Translations under genes and position numbers: made by a program
Notes under the pieces: generated by a model
What the model was told of the DNA's origin: nothing
The model's input: the letters and a program-made list of their open reading frames with translations, nothing else
Database searches by the model: none
Source of the DNA: JAGPUQ01 sp050250395
GTDB lineage: Bacteria; Pseudomonadota; Gammaproteobacteria; Pseudomonadales; Porticoccaceae
DNA length: 64,000 nt
Assembly: GCA_050250395.1 (NCBI GenBank)
Contig: JBFWOQ010000009.1
Coordinates: 1-64,000 of the forward strand
Direction: 5' to 3'
Shown here: piece by piece, positions 1-7,695 of the stretch
Numbering within the stretch: the stretch's first letter is position 1
Layout: every line of letters starts with the position of its first letter

Positions 1-76
1 CACGATGCTCCAGCACCATGCGAACCGCGCGCTCGCGGACTTCCGGGGAAAACCGATTTGACGTTGACTTGTTCAT
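1..76 (-). CDS. IS3-family transposase OrfA, N-terminal fragment
   Basis: An ATG at 76–74 on the minus strand opens a frame that begins MNKSTSNRFSPEVRERAVRM and continues out of the window. The pattern F-x-P-E-V-R-E-R-A-V-R is the N-terminal helix–turn–helix start of OrfA proteins of the IS3/IS911 type, which bind the element's ends and are joined to the OrfB integrase by frameshifting. A GGAG-like ribosome site lies just upstream. Only about 25 codons are present, so the subgroup cannot be settled. Confidence 0.75.
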   Translation of the reverse strand, partial: MNKSTSNRFSPEVRERAVRMVLEHR

Positions 77-126
77 GGCTCCATTCTCTCAAAGGTTGGA
101 GCCTCCTCAAAACCCGGGGCGGTTCA
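1..126 (-). mobile_element. IS3-family insertion sequence, left end (partial)
   Basis: The right-hand boundary reads, on the minus strand, TGAACCGCCCCGGGTTTT followed by a purine-rich stretch and a transposase start. This is the typical terminus of IS3-group elements: TGA at the tip, a GC-rich inverted repeat, then orfA about 50 bp inside. The element runs off the window to the left, so the other end and the target duplication cannot be seen. It abuts the reading frame of the PHP/ABC-ATPase gene at position 127 and appears to have interrupted it. Seen: terminus and orfA start. Inferred: family assignment and insertion. Confidence 0.75.
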
Positions 127-2589
127 GAATGCGGAGTTGGTAGACCTCGAATAGAAGGTGAACGGCTGGCCAAGTCAACAAAACGCCTGCCCGACATTTT
201 AAGCGTCGTGCAGAAGCAAAATCCGGACGGCACATGGCGAGGAATCGTTATCATCCCTCACGTTTTCGAAGACAGTCTTTTTGATAATGGCCGGATTAGT
301 GAATGGCTCCAGCAGGAAGAGTACCGAAACCCTGATCTCTTAGCTGTTGAGGTTCCCAAGCCCGTAAGTCGAATGAGCGGTGCATTCCAGAAGCTGTTTC
401 GCTCTGGTGACGATTGCTATGACGAATGGAAGCGCATTCGCCCCATTGCTACACTCATGTCATCGGACAACAAGAAGCTGATCGACCTCGACGAGCATCA
501 AAAGCCTACGCCAAACAGCATTGGCTATCGGTACTCGTGGATCAAGATGTCGGCGCCCTCCATCGAATCGCTCCGCCAGGCATTCCTCGATCACGAATCC
601 CGCATCATTTTGCCGGAGGATGTAACGACAGATACGCATCCAGCACGGCGCGTTCGTCAGTCGACCATCAAGTCGATCTCGATCAAGAACGTTGCGTTCC
701 TCGCCGACCAGGAGGTGCATTTTTCCCCCAACATGAACTGTGTCATCGGTGGCCGAGGCAGCGGGAAATCCACTCTGCTTGAATACCTGAGAATCATTTT
801 GGGGAAGGACAAATCGAAGGATCTTGATGACGGGACCAAAGAACGGATCAAACGAGTACGCTACACGCTGAGCGAACACCGCGCAGCAGTCGAAGTGTGC
901 TGGGTCAGCGCGGATGGCGTCGAAGATCGTATTGTCTGGCAAAACGACAGTCCAACCGTGCAGGGCCGCGACCTGGCTGATCCTGAAACCTTTTTCAATA
1001 GCTTGTCTCTTCGCTTTTACAGCCAGCAGCAGCTCAACCGCCTGACCGAGTCGAAAGCCGATGACGGAAGCGTTCGGCAAGCTCAGCGGCTGTTGGAGTT
1101 GGTCGACGGATTCACCAAAAGCAAACTGGATGAGTTGGCGGATCGGGAGCACAAACTCAAACTGCAAATCCAGGACGCTTTTTCCAATCTCCGCAAGGCC
1201 AAGACACTCGAAAAGGATTACAGGCGGCACCAGCAAGAGCGTCAGGAACTGGACCGGCAATGGAAGGCCCGCAGCGAGATTCAAGAGGATGCCCGGCGGC
1301 ATCAACTTCTCAAGGCCGAGACACGCTACCTCGAAGGACTTGCTGGAACACCAGGCAAGGAGTTCACCGACGTCGCCGCTCTGGCTGAGACGATCGCTGC
1401 ATCGCACGTATCATTTCAGGTTACAGATTCAGCGCACGCGATCTGGTTTAGGCAATTCGACGATAAGGTAAAGGCCGCCAAGGATTCGCTGGCCAAGACT
1501 ATCCGTGATGCCGTCGAGCAATTCGAAACCGCTATCGATGATCTTAAAACAAGCGATCCGGCATGGAATGAAATTCGGGAAGAGCTGGATCAGGCTGACG
1601 CCAAGTTCAGTGAGGCCTGCGCGGCTAAAGGTCTGACAACGGATGATGTTGGCCATCTTCAGGAAATCGATCAATCACGCGCCAAGAAGCAGCGGGAGAT
1701 TGATGAAACTGGGGCTGAAATTCAGCGGCTACAGGAAGCGGCGGGAGACACCGATCTGCTCATACAGAAGTTGCATCAAATCTGGAGAGAGCAATTCCAG
1801 AAGCGCGTTGAAGCCGCCGAACGAGCCAATGAACTCGCTGTACTGAACGAAGGCAGGCAGCGTTTTATCGACGTCTCAGCAAAATACCAGCAGGATCATA
1901 AAAATTTCCGTGAGCTCTGGCAGAGCTTTGCTCCCTCTGATGGGCGAACGCGGTTAGGTAAAAATTGGGGAAACTGTGGGGAGACGCTCTACACGCTTTT
2001 TACCCGACAGGACGATGCCGAGTCGCCGTGGCAGGTTCTGGAAGACCGTTTGTCCGCGGAGCAAGGTTCAACAGGACCGGATTTCGGAACGAACAGCCAA
2101 GAGCTGTTCCAACACATTCAAGACAATCTTGAACGTTGGGAAAAGCTGCGCTGCTCTCGGGTACAAGACACCGTCGACATGAAACTGTTTCGGGCGGATG
2201 GATCGACGGCAGGCAGTATCGCCGAAGGTTCCCTCTCTGACGGTCAGCGGAACACTGCCGCCCTCGCACTGTTACTCGCTCAGGAAGGCGGACCGTTGGT
2301 GATCGACCAGCCTGAGGATGAGTTGGACTCCAACTTTGTTTTCCGTGAACTGATTCCGATGCTGCGCAAAGTGAAATCGAAGCGACAACTCATTATGGCT
2401 ACACACAACGCCAATCTGCCGGTAAACGGCGACGCCGAGCTGGTGTACGCCTTTGAGGCGCGAGACGGTAAGGGTGAAGTTCGAGCTTGCGGCGGACTTG
2501 ACCAACCGTCTGTAACCAAAGCTGTTCTCGACATCATGGAAGGGACGGAAGAAGCGTTCCGCCGCAGGCGTGAAAAGTATCACTTTTGA
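127..2589 (+). CDS. PHP-domain/ABC-type ATPase (TrlF-like), 5' end lost to the IS insertion
   Basis: The frame is open from inside the IS end to 2589, leaving about 820 host-gene residues. The N-terminal part resembles the end of a PHP phosphoesterase domain (…SSDNKKL… W-I-K-M-S-A-P-S-x-E-S-L-R-Q). An SMC/ABC ATPase follows: Walker A GGRGSGKS near nt 748–771, a long charged coiled-coil middle (about 1100–1950), signature LSDGQ near 2235, Walker B VIDQPEDELD near 2300 and H-loop ATHN near 2398. TrlF-type proteins are about 900–1000 residues with metal-binding histidines at the N-terminus; those are missing here, so the gene is probably non-functional or only partly active. Such proteins often occur in accessory, defence-rich regions; any role in defence here is inference. 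The first dozen codons after 127 may not be in the original frame. Confidence 0.7.
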   Translation, partial: ECGVGRPRIEGERLAKSTKRLPDILSVVQKQNPDGTWRGIVIIPHVFEDSLFDNGRISEWLQQEEYRNPDLLAVEVPKPVSRMSGAFQKLFRSGDDCYDEWKRIRPIATLMSSDNKKLIDLDEHQKPTPNSIGYRYSWIKMSAPSIESLRQAFLDHESRIILPEDVTTDTHPARRVRQSTIKSISIKNVAFLADQEVHFSPNMNCVIGGRGSGKSTLLEYLRIILGKDKSKDLDDGTKERIKRVRYTLSEHRAAVEVCWVSADGVEDRIVWQNDSPTVQGRDLADPETFFNSLSLRFYSQQQLNRLTESKADDGSVRQAQRLLELVDGFTKSKLDELADREHKLKLQIQDAFSNLRKAKTLEKDYRRHQQERQELDRQWKARSEIQEDARRHQLLKAETRYLEGLAGTPGKEFTDVAALAETIAASHVSFQVTDSAHAIWFRQFDDKVKAAKDSLAKTIRDAVEQFETAIDDLKTSDPAWNEIREELDQADAKFSEACAAKGLTTDDVGHLQEIDQSRAKKQREIDETGAEIQRLQEAAGDTDLLIQKLHQIWREQFQKRVEAAERANELAVLNEGRQRFIDVSAKYQQDHKNFRELWQSFAPSDGRTRLGKNWGNCGETLYTLFTRQDDAESPWQVLEDRLSAEQGSTGPDFGTNSQELFQHIQDNLERWEKLRCSRVQDTVDMKLFRADGSTAGSIAEGSLSDGQRNTAALALLLAQEGGPLVIDQPEDELDSNFVFRELIPMLRKVKSKRQLIMATHNANLPVNGDAELVYAFEARDGKGEVRACGGLDQPSVTKAVLDIMEGTEEAFRRRREKYHF

Positions 2590-2599
2590 TCTTTTGTCC

Positions 2600-2731
2600 A
2601 TGAATATTCACTTCCGCATCGCCGACACCTCCACCCACCTGAACGGCGATGAGCACAAGGCCGTCAAGACCACAGCCTTCGATCTGCAATTGAACCCCCC
2701 GTCGTTTCGAGGCCGGCCCGCGCAGCCCTGA
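2600..2731 (+). pseudogene. Remnant of a RelE-headed UvrD helicase gene (N-terminal fragment)
   Basis: A 43-codon frame starts with ATG at 2600 and encodes HFRIADT…GDEHKAVKTTAFDLQLNP, nearly identical to the first 38 residues of the gene at 3484 (DFRIADT…GDEQKAAKTTAFDLQLNP) with a few residues deleted. After that the similarity stops and the frame ends at 2731. It is best read as a decayed or recombined second copy of that gene's 5' end. No function is expected. Confidence 0.65.
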
Positions 2732-2806
2732 TCGAGCCATGCCCCGCGCTTTACCCTGTACGTTTAGGCTCGTACCATAACGCCATACCATCGAATCGGA
2801 GTCACC

Positions 2807-3091
2807 ATGGCCCAAATGTCCGTCCGTTCCACTTACGCACTGGATGAGCAGACTGCGCAGCGCATCCGGCGCCTGGCGCGCGTCTGGGGCGTGTCACAGG
2901 CCGAAGTCATCCGCCGCTCCGTGGAGCAGGCCGCCGCCGGGCAGCGTGAGGCTGCGCCGTCGCCGGCTGAGGTCGTCGCCCACTATCAGCGGCAGCCGTT
3001 GCCGCGCACCAAGGCGCAAACACGACGGCTGATCGCTTCGCTTCGCGCCGCGCGACATGCGGATGATGCGCACCGCGCTGGAAAATCCTGA
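2807..3091 (+). CDS. Ribbon-helix-helix (CopG/Arc-type) antitoxin of a VapBC-like module
   Basis: This 94-residue protein starts ST-YALDEQTAQRIRRLARVWGVSQAEVIRRSVEQA, the classic RHH fold: a short beta strand, then two helices with the GVSQAEVIRRS motif. The C-terminal tail is charged and proline-rich, as expected for an antitoxin segment that wraps its toxin. A GGAG ribosome site precedes the ATG. The stop at 3091 lies 2 bp before the GTG of the PIN-domain toxin at 3094, so the two are translationally coupled. RHH antitoxins normally repress their own promoter; the operator was not identified. Confidence 0.8.
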   Translation: MAQMSVRSTYALDEQTAQRIRRLARVWGVSQAEVIRRSVEQAAAGQREAAPSPAEVVAHYQRQPLPRTKAQTRRLIASLRAARHADDAHRAGKS

Positions 3092-3093
3092 GG

Positions 3094-3477
3094 GTGCTTC
3101 ATTTCGACACCAACGCCCTGATCGCGCTGCCGCACTGGGCGCGGGAGGGGCATCCGGCTGTTGCGCGCGTCCTGGCGGGGGAGGCCGTCGCCGTCAGTGC
3201 GCTGGTCTGGTACGAATTTCTTTCTGGCCCGTTGGCTGAAACGGAAGCTGGCCTGGCGCGGGCATTCATTCAAGGACAAATCCTGCCGGTCGGCGAGGAC
3301 GCCGCCGAGCTGGCAGCCGAGTTGTTCAATGCCGCCGGCCGCAAGCGCACGCTGAAGACGGATGCGCTCATTGCGGCGATAGCGATCCGGGCCAAGGCCG
3401 AATTCGTCACCCTGAACGGTGCGGATTTCGAGCCCTTCGTCAGCCAGGGTCTGCGCCTGTTCCCGTTGCCGGCCTGA
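3094..3477 (+). CDS. PIN-domain ribonuclease toxin (VapC-like)
   Basis: 127 residues starting at GTG 3094. The PIN active-site acidic residues are visible in order: D in HFDTNALI near residue 5, E in VWYEFLSG near 42, D in LKTDALIAAIA near 91 and D in LNGADFEPF near 110. PIN toxins cleave RNA with Mg2+ and are held inactive by the upstream RHH partner. The pair sits in a patch of mobile and broken genes between the IS-interrupted ATPase and a truncated helicase, typical for toxin–antitoxin cassettes. RNA specificity cannot be told from sequence. Confidence 0.8.
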   Translation: MLHFDTNALIALPHWAREGHPAVARVLAGEAVAVSALVWYEFLSGPLAETEAGLARAFIQGQILPVGEDAAELAAELFNAAGRKRTLKTDALIAAIAIRAKAEFVTLNGADFEPFVSQGLRLFPLPA

Positions 3478-3483
3478 GCACGT

Positions 3484-4101
3484 ATGGATTTCCGCATCGC
3501 CGACACCTTCACCGCCAGCCTGGCGCGGCTGACCGGCGATGAGCAAAAGGCCGCCAAGACCACGGCCTTCGACCTGCAATTGAACCCCGCCAGTCCGGGC
3601 ATGAGCCTGCACAAGCTGGACCGGGCCAAGGACAAGCACTTCTGGTCGGTGCGGGTCAGCGACGACGTGCGCATCATCGTGCACCGCACCAATGCCAGCC
3701 TGCTGCTGTGCTACGTGGATCACCACGACAAGGCCTACCAGTGGGCCGAGCGGCGGCGGCTGGAGACGCGCCCGAAGACCGGCGCGGCGCAACTGGTGGA
3801 GATTCGCGAGCGGGTGCAGGAAATCGCGGTTCCGAAGTACGTGGAATCTGTGCACCCCGCGCCGGCCCAGCCGTTGCTGTTCGCGGGCATTGCGGAAGAC
3901 ACGCTGCTCGGCTACGGCGTGCCCCGGGAATGGTTGGCCGATGTGCTCGGCGCCACCGAGGACAGCCTGCTGGCCCTGGCCGATCACCTGCCTGGCGAGG
4001 GCGCTGCCGCCTTCTACGAGGGAGACGGTTTCGTGCGCCTGCCGGATTCCCTCCGGCTGGTGCTACCAATGCATGCAATCCAGCGATTGGTGGATCCATG
4101 A
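3484..4101 (+). CDS. Truncated RelE-headed UvrD/Rep-type helicase (N-terminal part only)
   Basis: The first ~90 residues have a RelE/ParE-like toxin fold (SLHKLDRAKDKHFWSVRVSDDVRIIVHR). They are followed by the linker region (LLCYVDHHDKAYQWAERRRLE… LLFAGIAEDTLLGYGVPREWLADVLGATEDSLLALADHLP) that, in a widespread ~700-residue family, leads into a UvrD-type helicase. Here the similarity ends near residue 170 and the frame closes at 205 residues with unrelated sequence, so the Walker A and all helicase motifs are missing. The remnant may still act as a small RelE-like protein, but it is more likely a broken gene. It lies 6 bp after the PIN toxin. A shorter copy of its 5' end is at 2600. Confidence 0.6.
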   Translation: MDFRIADTFTASLARLTGDEQKAAKTTAFDLQLNPASPGMSLHKLDRAKDKHFWSVRVSDDVRIIVHRTNASLLLCYVDHHDKAYQWAERRRLETRPKTGAAQLVEIRERVQEIAVPKYVESVHPAPAQPLLFAGIAEDTLLGYGVPREWLADVLGATEDSLLALADHLPGEGAAAFYEGDGFVRLPDSLRLVLPMHAIQRLVDP

Positions 4102-4334
4102 CCGACGCAGCACCTCCATCGCCTGACGCCATGCCTGCCGACATTTCCTGTGGAAGATTTTGTGCGACAAGTAGGGTATCAAAACAACCCGGCACGGGAC
4201 TTGCGATACTTGCCGGCAGTCACCGATGATCGTAAACGCCAGCTCGGCGATCGAGATCGACGCCAACCGCAACGACCCTATTTTTAGCCAGATACCGCGA
4301 CCGTTCGTGGCCGCCACCCACCGGAGATTCTTGA

Positions 4335-5789
4335 ATGGATAGCTCACCACCCGTCGGCGATAGCGCGCTGAGCGACACTTCAGGTGCCGTACAGAAGGCG
4401 CTGGCGGTCAACCTCAATCCGGCGCAGTACGGCAGCATTGTCGAGATCGGCGCCGGGCAGGAGACCGCGCGTTATTTCTTTCGTGCCGGTGGCGCTGCCG
4501 GCACCGTGGCCAAGACCATGTCGGCCTACGACATGACCTTCTCCGACGCCATCTATGGTCGCGCCCCGGGCGGCCGCTATGTGAGCCGCACGCGTCTGGG
4601 ACGCATGCTGGACCATGAGTTCGGCCTGCTGATCGAGCGCCTGGAAGGCCGCCGCGAGAGCGAAACCACTTTTTTCGCCTATGCGGCCACGGTCGCGGCG
4701 CAGGGCTTCAAGCACCGCCAGGAGTGCCACGGCTGGCTCGGCGTGCGCCTCCAGCTCGTACCCCAGGGGCCACCGAACGACATCGTGCTCCACGTACGCA
4801 TGCTGGATCAGGACGCACGCGCGCAGCAGGAGGCACTGGGCGTTTTGGGCGTCAACCTGATTTACGGCGCCTTCCACCATGCCGGCACGCCGGAGAAGCT
4901 CATCGAAAGTCTCGCCGATGACCTCTCCGGCGGCGCCAGCGCCGGTTCGGACCGCATCGAGATCGACATGATCGAGTTCAGCGGTCCGGCGTTTGCCGGC
5001 TGCGAAAACCGACTGCTCAATCTGCACCTGATCCGCAGCTGGCTGACGCGGGCGATCATGTTCGATCCCGACGGCCAGGTGACGCAACCGGGCGAAGCGC
5101 TGCGCCGCAAGGACGTGCTCGCAGTGCGCTCGAATTTCCGCCCGGCAACACGCCGCCACGAGGACATGTTCCGCGCCGGTCTCGCCGCCTTCGACGGCCA
5201 TAGCGAGGACGTACTGCCCGTCGCCGAGATGACCATGGCGACCGTCATGGAGGACGGCGTCCACGTCGACAACGCGGACTTCCTGGCCCGTGTCGATAGC
5301 CTGACCGCGCTTGGCTACCATGTACTGGTCTCCGATTACCTGCGTTATTTTCGGCTGCGCGCGTTTCTGCGCCGCTATACCCAGGGTCGCATCGGCATCG
5401 TGGTGCGGCTCGACAATCTGAGCGATATCTTCAATCCGGAGTTCTACTCCGGCCTCGAAGGCGGCATCCTGGAGGCGTTTGGCCGGCTGTTTTGCGATCA
5501 GACTTCGATGTATGTGTATCCCGGCAGAGCGGCCGATGGCAGCCTGATCACCGCGGACGATTTCGTACCGGACCCAGCGGTGCACCACATCTACCGTCAC
5601 CTGCAGGAGCACGGCCGCATCCTGCCGCTGCCCGGCATCAACCCCGAGGTGGTAGACATCGACTGGCGCCAGGTGTTGCCCGCGTTGCGCGCCGATGCCC
5701 CCGGCTGGGCCAGACAGGTGCCGCCGGTGGTGGCGGAGCTGATCCGCAATCGTGGCTTGTTCGGGTATCCGCAAAAGGCCGTGGAGTAA
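4335..5789 (+). CDS. Conserved protein of unknown function (family often misnamed TonB-dependent receptor)
   Basis: 484 residues; a GGAG lies 8 bp before the ATG. It has no signal peptide, no membrane segment and no beta-barrel features. Conserved blocks include SIVEIGAGQETARYFFRAGG near residue 33, AKTMSAYDMTFSDAIYG near 59, VGVNLIYGAFHH-type text near 173, an FxGxxxRL-like region near 222, and YVYPGRAADGSLITADD and FGYPQ near the end. I recall close relatives in many proteobacteria and cyanobacteria, annotated as TonB-dependent receptor or nicotinamide-nucleotide adenylyltransferase; neither label fits what can be seen. Soluble and cytoplasmic by sequence. The function is unknown and neighbouring genes give no clear clue. 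Confidence 0.7.
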   Translation: MDSSPPVGDSALSDTSGAVQKALAVNLNPAQYGSIVEIGAGQETARYFFRAGGAAGTVAKTMSAYDMTFSDAIYGRAPGGRYVSRTRLGRMLDHEFGLLIERLEGRRESETTFFAYAATVAAQGFKHRQECHGWLGVRLQLVPQGPPNDIVLHVRMLDQDARAQQEALGVLGVNLIYGAFHHAGTPEKLIESLADDLSGGASAGSDRIEIDMIEFSGPAFAGCENRLLNLHLIRSWLTRAIMFDPDGQVTQPGEALRRKDVLAVRSNFRPATRRHEDMFRAGLAAFDGHSEDVLPVAEMTMATVMEDGVHVDNADFLARVDSLTALGYHVLVSDYLRYFRLRAFLRRYTQGRIGIVVRLDNLSDIFNPEFYSGLEGGILEAFGRLFCDQTSMYVYPGRAADGSLITADDFVPDPAVHHIYRHLQEHGRILPLPGINPEVVDIDWRQVLPALRADAPGWARQVPPVVAELIRNRGLFGYPQKAVE

Positions 5790-5898
5790 GCGGTGCTCGG
5801 TCCAATCGGGCCGGTCGCCCTGACGGCTCTTCGCGGGTGACCCGTACTCGGGAACAGGTCTTCCGGCTTGGGGGACGGACTGCCGGGACTGTCATGAA

Positions 5899-5968
5899 AG
5901 GAACGTCACGACAGGAACGTCACGACACGGACGTCACGACAGGAACGTGATGACAGGAACGTGATGAC
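5899..5968. repeat. Five tandem copies of a 14-bp repeat
   Basis: The units begin at 5899, 5913, 5927, 5941 and 5955. The consensus is AGGAACGTCACGAC; the third unit begins ACGG and the last two read AGGAACGTGATGAC. The array ends 12 bp before the 3' end of tRNA-Arg on the opposite strand. No coding role is apparent. Confidence 0.9.
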
Positions 5969-5980
5969 AGGAAGAAAAGC

Positions 5981-6145
<165 letters not shown>

Positions 6146-6177
6146 AAGCGGTGCTTGCCATACTGCGCCCGGCTCAC

Positions 6178-6284
6178 CCAGCTGAGCTACGGGTGCAAAA
6201 CTCGTTACTTCGTCAGCAAGCTCACTGCCTGCTGAAACCCAGTCCCGGCCACCGATCACGGATCGGCGGCGTTCGCCGGGCGGC
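6178..6284. repeat. Direct repeat, copy 2 (orphan tRNA-Arg 5' fragment)
   Basis: Second copy of the 6039–6145 segment with a handful of substitutions (for example GTCCCGG for CTCCCGG, and GGCGG for GGTGG). It carries only the first ~20 nt of a tRNA-Arg, so it cannot make a tRNA. It is the mark left by a tandem duplication with deletion, or by loss of a second tRNA gene. Confidence 0.85.
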
Positions 6285-6336
6285 GCGCATCTTAGCAGAA
6301 CTTGCCCTTGGTCATGTACCTCAAAAGGCGAGCGAC

Positions 6337-6342
6337 TATAAT
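6337..6342 (+). promoter_or_regulatory. Probable -10 element for the cytochrome c5 gene
   Basis: A perfect TATAAT lies 45 bp upstream of the ATG at 6388. No convincing -35 hexamer is found at 16–18 bp, so either an activator is needed or the match is fortuitous. Confidence 0.4.
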
Positions 6343-6387
6343 GCGCCGGCGCGTTCGCGCTTCCTGTGCAGCGATGGAGATCTGACG

Positions 6388-6819
6388 ATGAAGAAAATCC
6401 TCGGCGTGTCCGCCTTGGTCGTATTGGGGCTGGGTATGGGTTCGGCGCTGGTCGCCTGTGGTTCAAAAGACAAGGGCGCACCGCCACCCGAGATCCAGGC
6501 CCAGATCGCCGAGCGTATCGCGCCTGAAGGTGAGATCGTCAAGCAGGGCGCCGCGGCGCCAGTAGCGGGCGGTGCTGCACGGTCGGGGGAAGAGGTGTTT
6601 CAGGCCAAATGTGGGGTCTGCCATACCGCCGGTGTGGGCGGCGCACCCAAGATCGGCTCCGCCAGCGACTGGGAACCGCGCATCGGCAAGGGCATGGATA
6701 CCCTCTATGCCAACGCCATCAATGGCTTCAAGGGCATGCCGCCCAAGGGCCTGTGCATGGACTGCTCGGACGCCGAGCTCAACGCGGCGGTCGACTACAT
6801 GATTGGCAAGAGCAAGTAA
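6388..6819 (+). CDS. Cytochrome c5-family lipoprotein
   Basis: 143 residues. The N-terminus is a lipoprotein signal: MKK, a hydrophobic stretch, then LVAC with Cys24 as the lipidation site, so the protein should be membrane-anchored and face the periplasm. A single c-type haem site CGVCH occupies residues 75–79, GMPPKG supplies the axial Met117, and Cys123 and Cys126 (CMDC) match the extra disulfide of cytochrome c5. It carries electrons to a terminal oxidase or another acceptor. The ATG at 6388 is chosen because it opens the signal peptide; the frame extends upstream through duplicated tRNA-flank DNA. Haem attachment would need the ccm system encoded at 28.9–35.9 kb. Confidence 0.88.
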   Translation: MKKILGVSALVVLGLGMGSALVACGSKDKGAPPPEIQAQIAERIAPEGEIVKQGAAAPVAGGAARSGEEVFQAKCGVCHTAGVGGAPKIGSASDWEPRIGKGMDTLYANAINGFKGMPPKGLCMDCSDAELNAAVDYMIGKSK

Positions 6820-6880
6820 GCCCATTCCCGGACAACGGGTCCAGAGTCAACGAGGGGTCACGCAGATGAGGGGTTGATGC

Positions 6881-7576
6881 ATGAAACAGCCTGACCCTTT
6901 GATCACTTTGATCAAGCGTTCCTCATGGCCAGGTTGGATCCTGTTCGGTCTCGCTGCAGTGGCCTTCCTCGCAGACCTGGAAGCTACCCTTCAGCTCATA
7001 AAGCGACTCACGGGCGCACAATTGCCTCGCCTTGGTCCGAGGATCCCTTGGCTATTCTTGGCACTCGGCTTCCTGTACTTGCTGCGCCTGTGGCACGCTG
7101 AATCACGGAACGAGCCTCTCCGACAGCTTCTCCGCCTCAGTGCGCTTCCCGCCATTAGCCACTGCTTGCAGCTAAGACGCGCCGCAGGCGAACTTCTGGC
7201 GCAGCAAGGGCCAACAGGCCGCATCGCCCAAATCGGGCTCGAAGACGGAGCCCAAGACATCGACCGATCCCGCACTCAGATTACCAAACTGCTTGAGACT
7301 CCCAGTCTGATCTCCCGCCTGCGGACAACTGCCAACCAGCGCGCCTTCGTCGCTCTCTTGAACACATACGAGCGAGCCGTGTACCGGCTCCGCGACGCCG
7401 GCATTGCCGCAGATTTCGACTGGACCAATCATCCCAACTTCGCTCACTGGAAACGCCACGACTCGGACTTGATTGAGGGTGTTCGTCGCCTCCTTCACCA
7501 GTCCCGCTACTCGCGACTGGGCGATACCTTGGAGAACTCGGGCATGTGGAAAGAAGGCCTAAGGACATATCTGTAG
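6881..7576 (+). CDS. Membrane-anchored protein of unknown function
   Basis: 231 residues with two hydrophobic segments near the N-terminus (about 16–35 and 56–72), followed by a soluble, helical, Arg-rich domain of ~150 residues (AERAVYRLRDAGI, LIEGVRRLLHQSRYSRLG). I do not recognise a family. Its base composition is somewhat less GC-rich than its neighbours. It lies 61 bp after the cytochrome gene and could be co-transcribed with it, but shares no obvious pathway. Confidence 0.55.
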   Translation: MKQPDPLITLIKRSSWPGWILFGLAAVAFLADLEATLQLIKRLTGAQLPRLGPRIPWLFLALGFLYLLRLWHAESRNEPLRQLLRLSALPAISHCLQLRRAAGELLAQQGPTGRIAQIGLEDGAQDIDRSRTQITKLLETPSLISRLRTTANQRAFVALLNTYERAVYRLRDAGIAADFDWTNHPNFAHWKRHDSDLIEGVRRLLHQSRYSRLGDTLENSGMWKEGLRTYL

Positions 7577-7635
7577 GACCTTGTGACTCGTTAGGCATGC
7601 ACGACAAGGCGAGGTCACCCAAAATCCATTCTCCG

Positions 7636-7641
7636 TATAAT
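7636..7641 (+). promoter_or_regulatory. Possible -10 element upstream of cca
   Basis: TATAAT at 7636–7641, 54 bp before the cca ATG. The -35 region is weak (GGTCAC at the expected spacing), so this is tentative. Confidence 0.35.
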
Positions 7642-7695
7642 CGGCCATTGCGAACACCTCCCGAAGCAGGGTCCAAGCGACGTGCGCGGTCGAAG

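Noticed and set aside
1..4101. Prophage or integrative element
   Set aside because: No integrase, phage structural gene or attachment repeats were found; the patch looks like scattered IS, toxin–antitoxin and pseudogene debris.
4102..4334. Gene between the truncated helicase and the conserved unknown protein
   Set aside because: Short frames there have no ribosome site or family resemblance.
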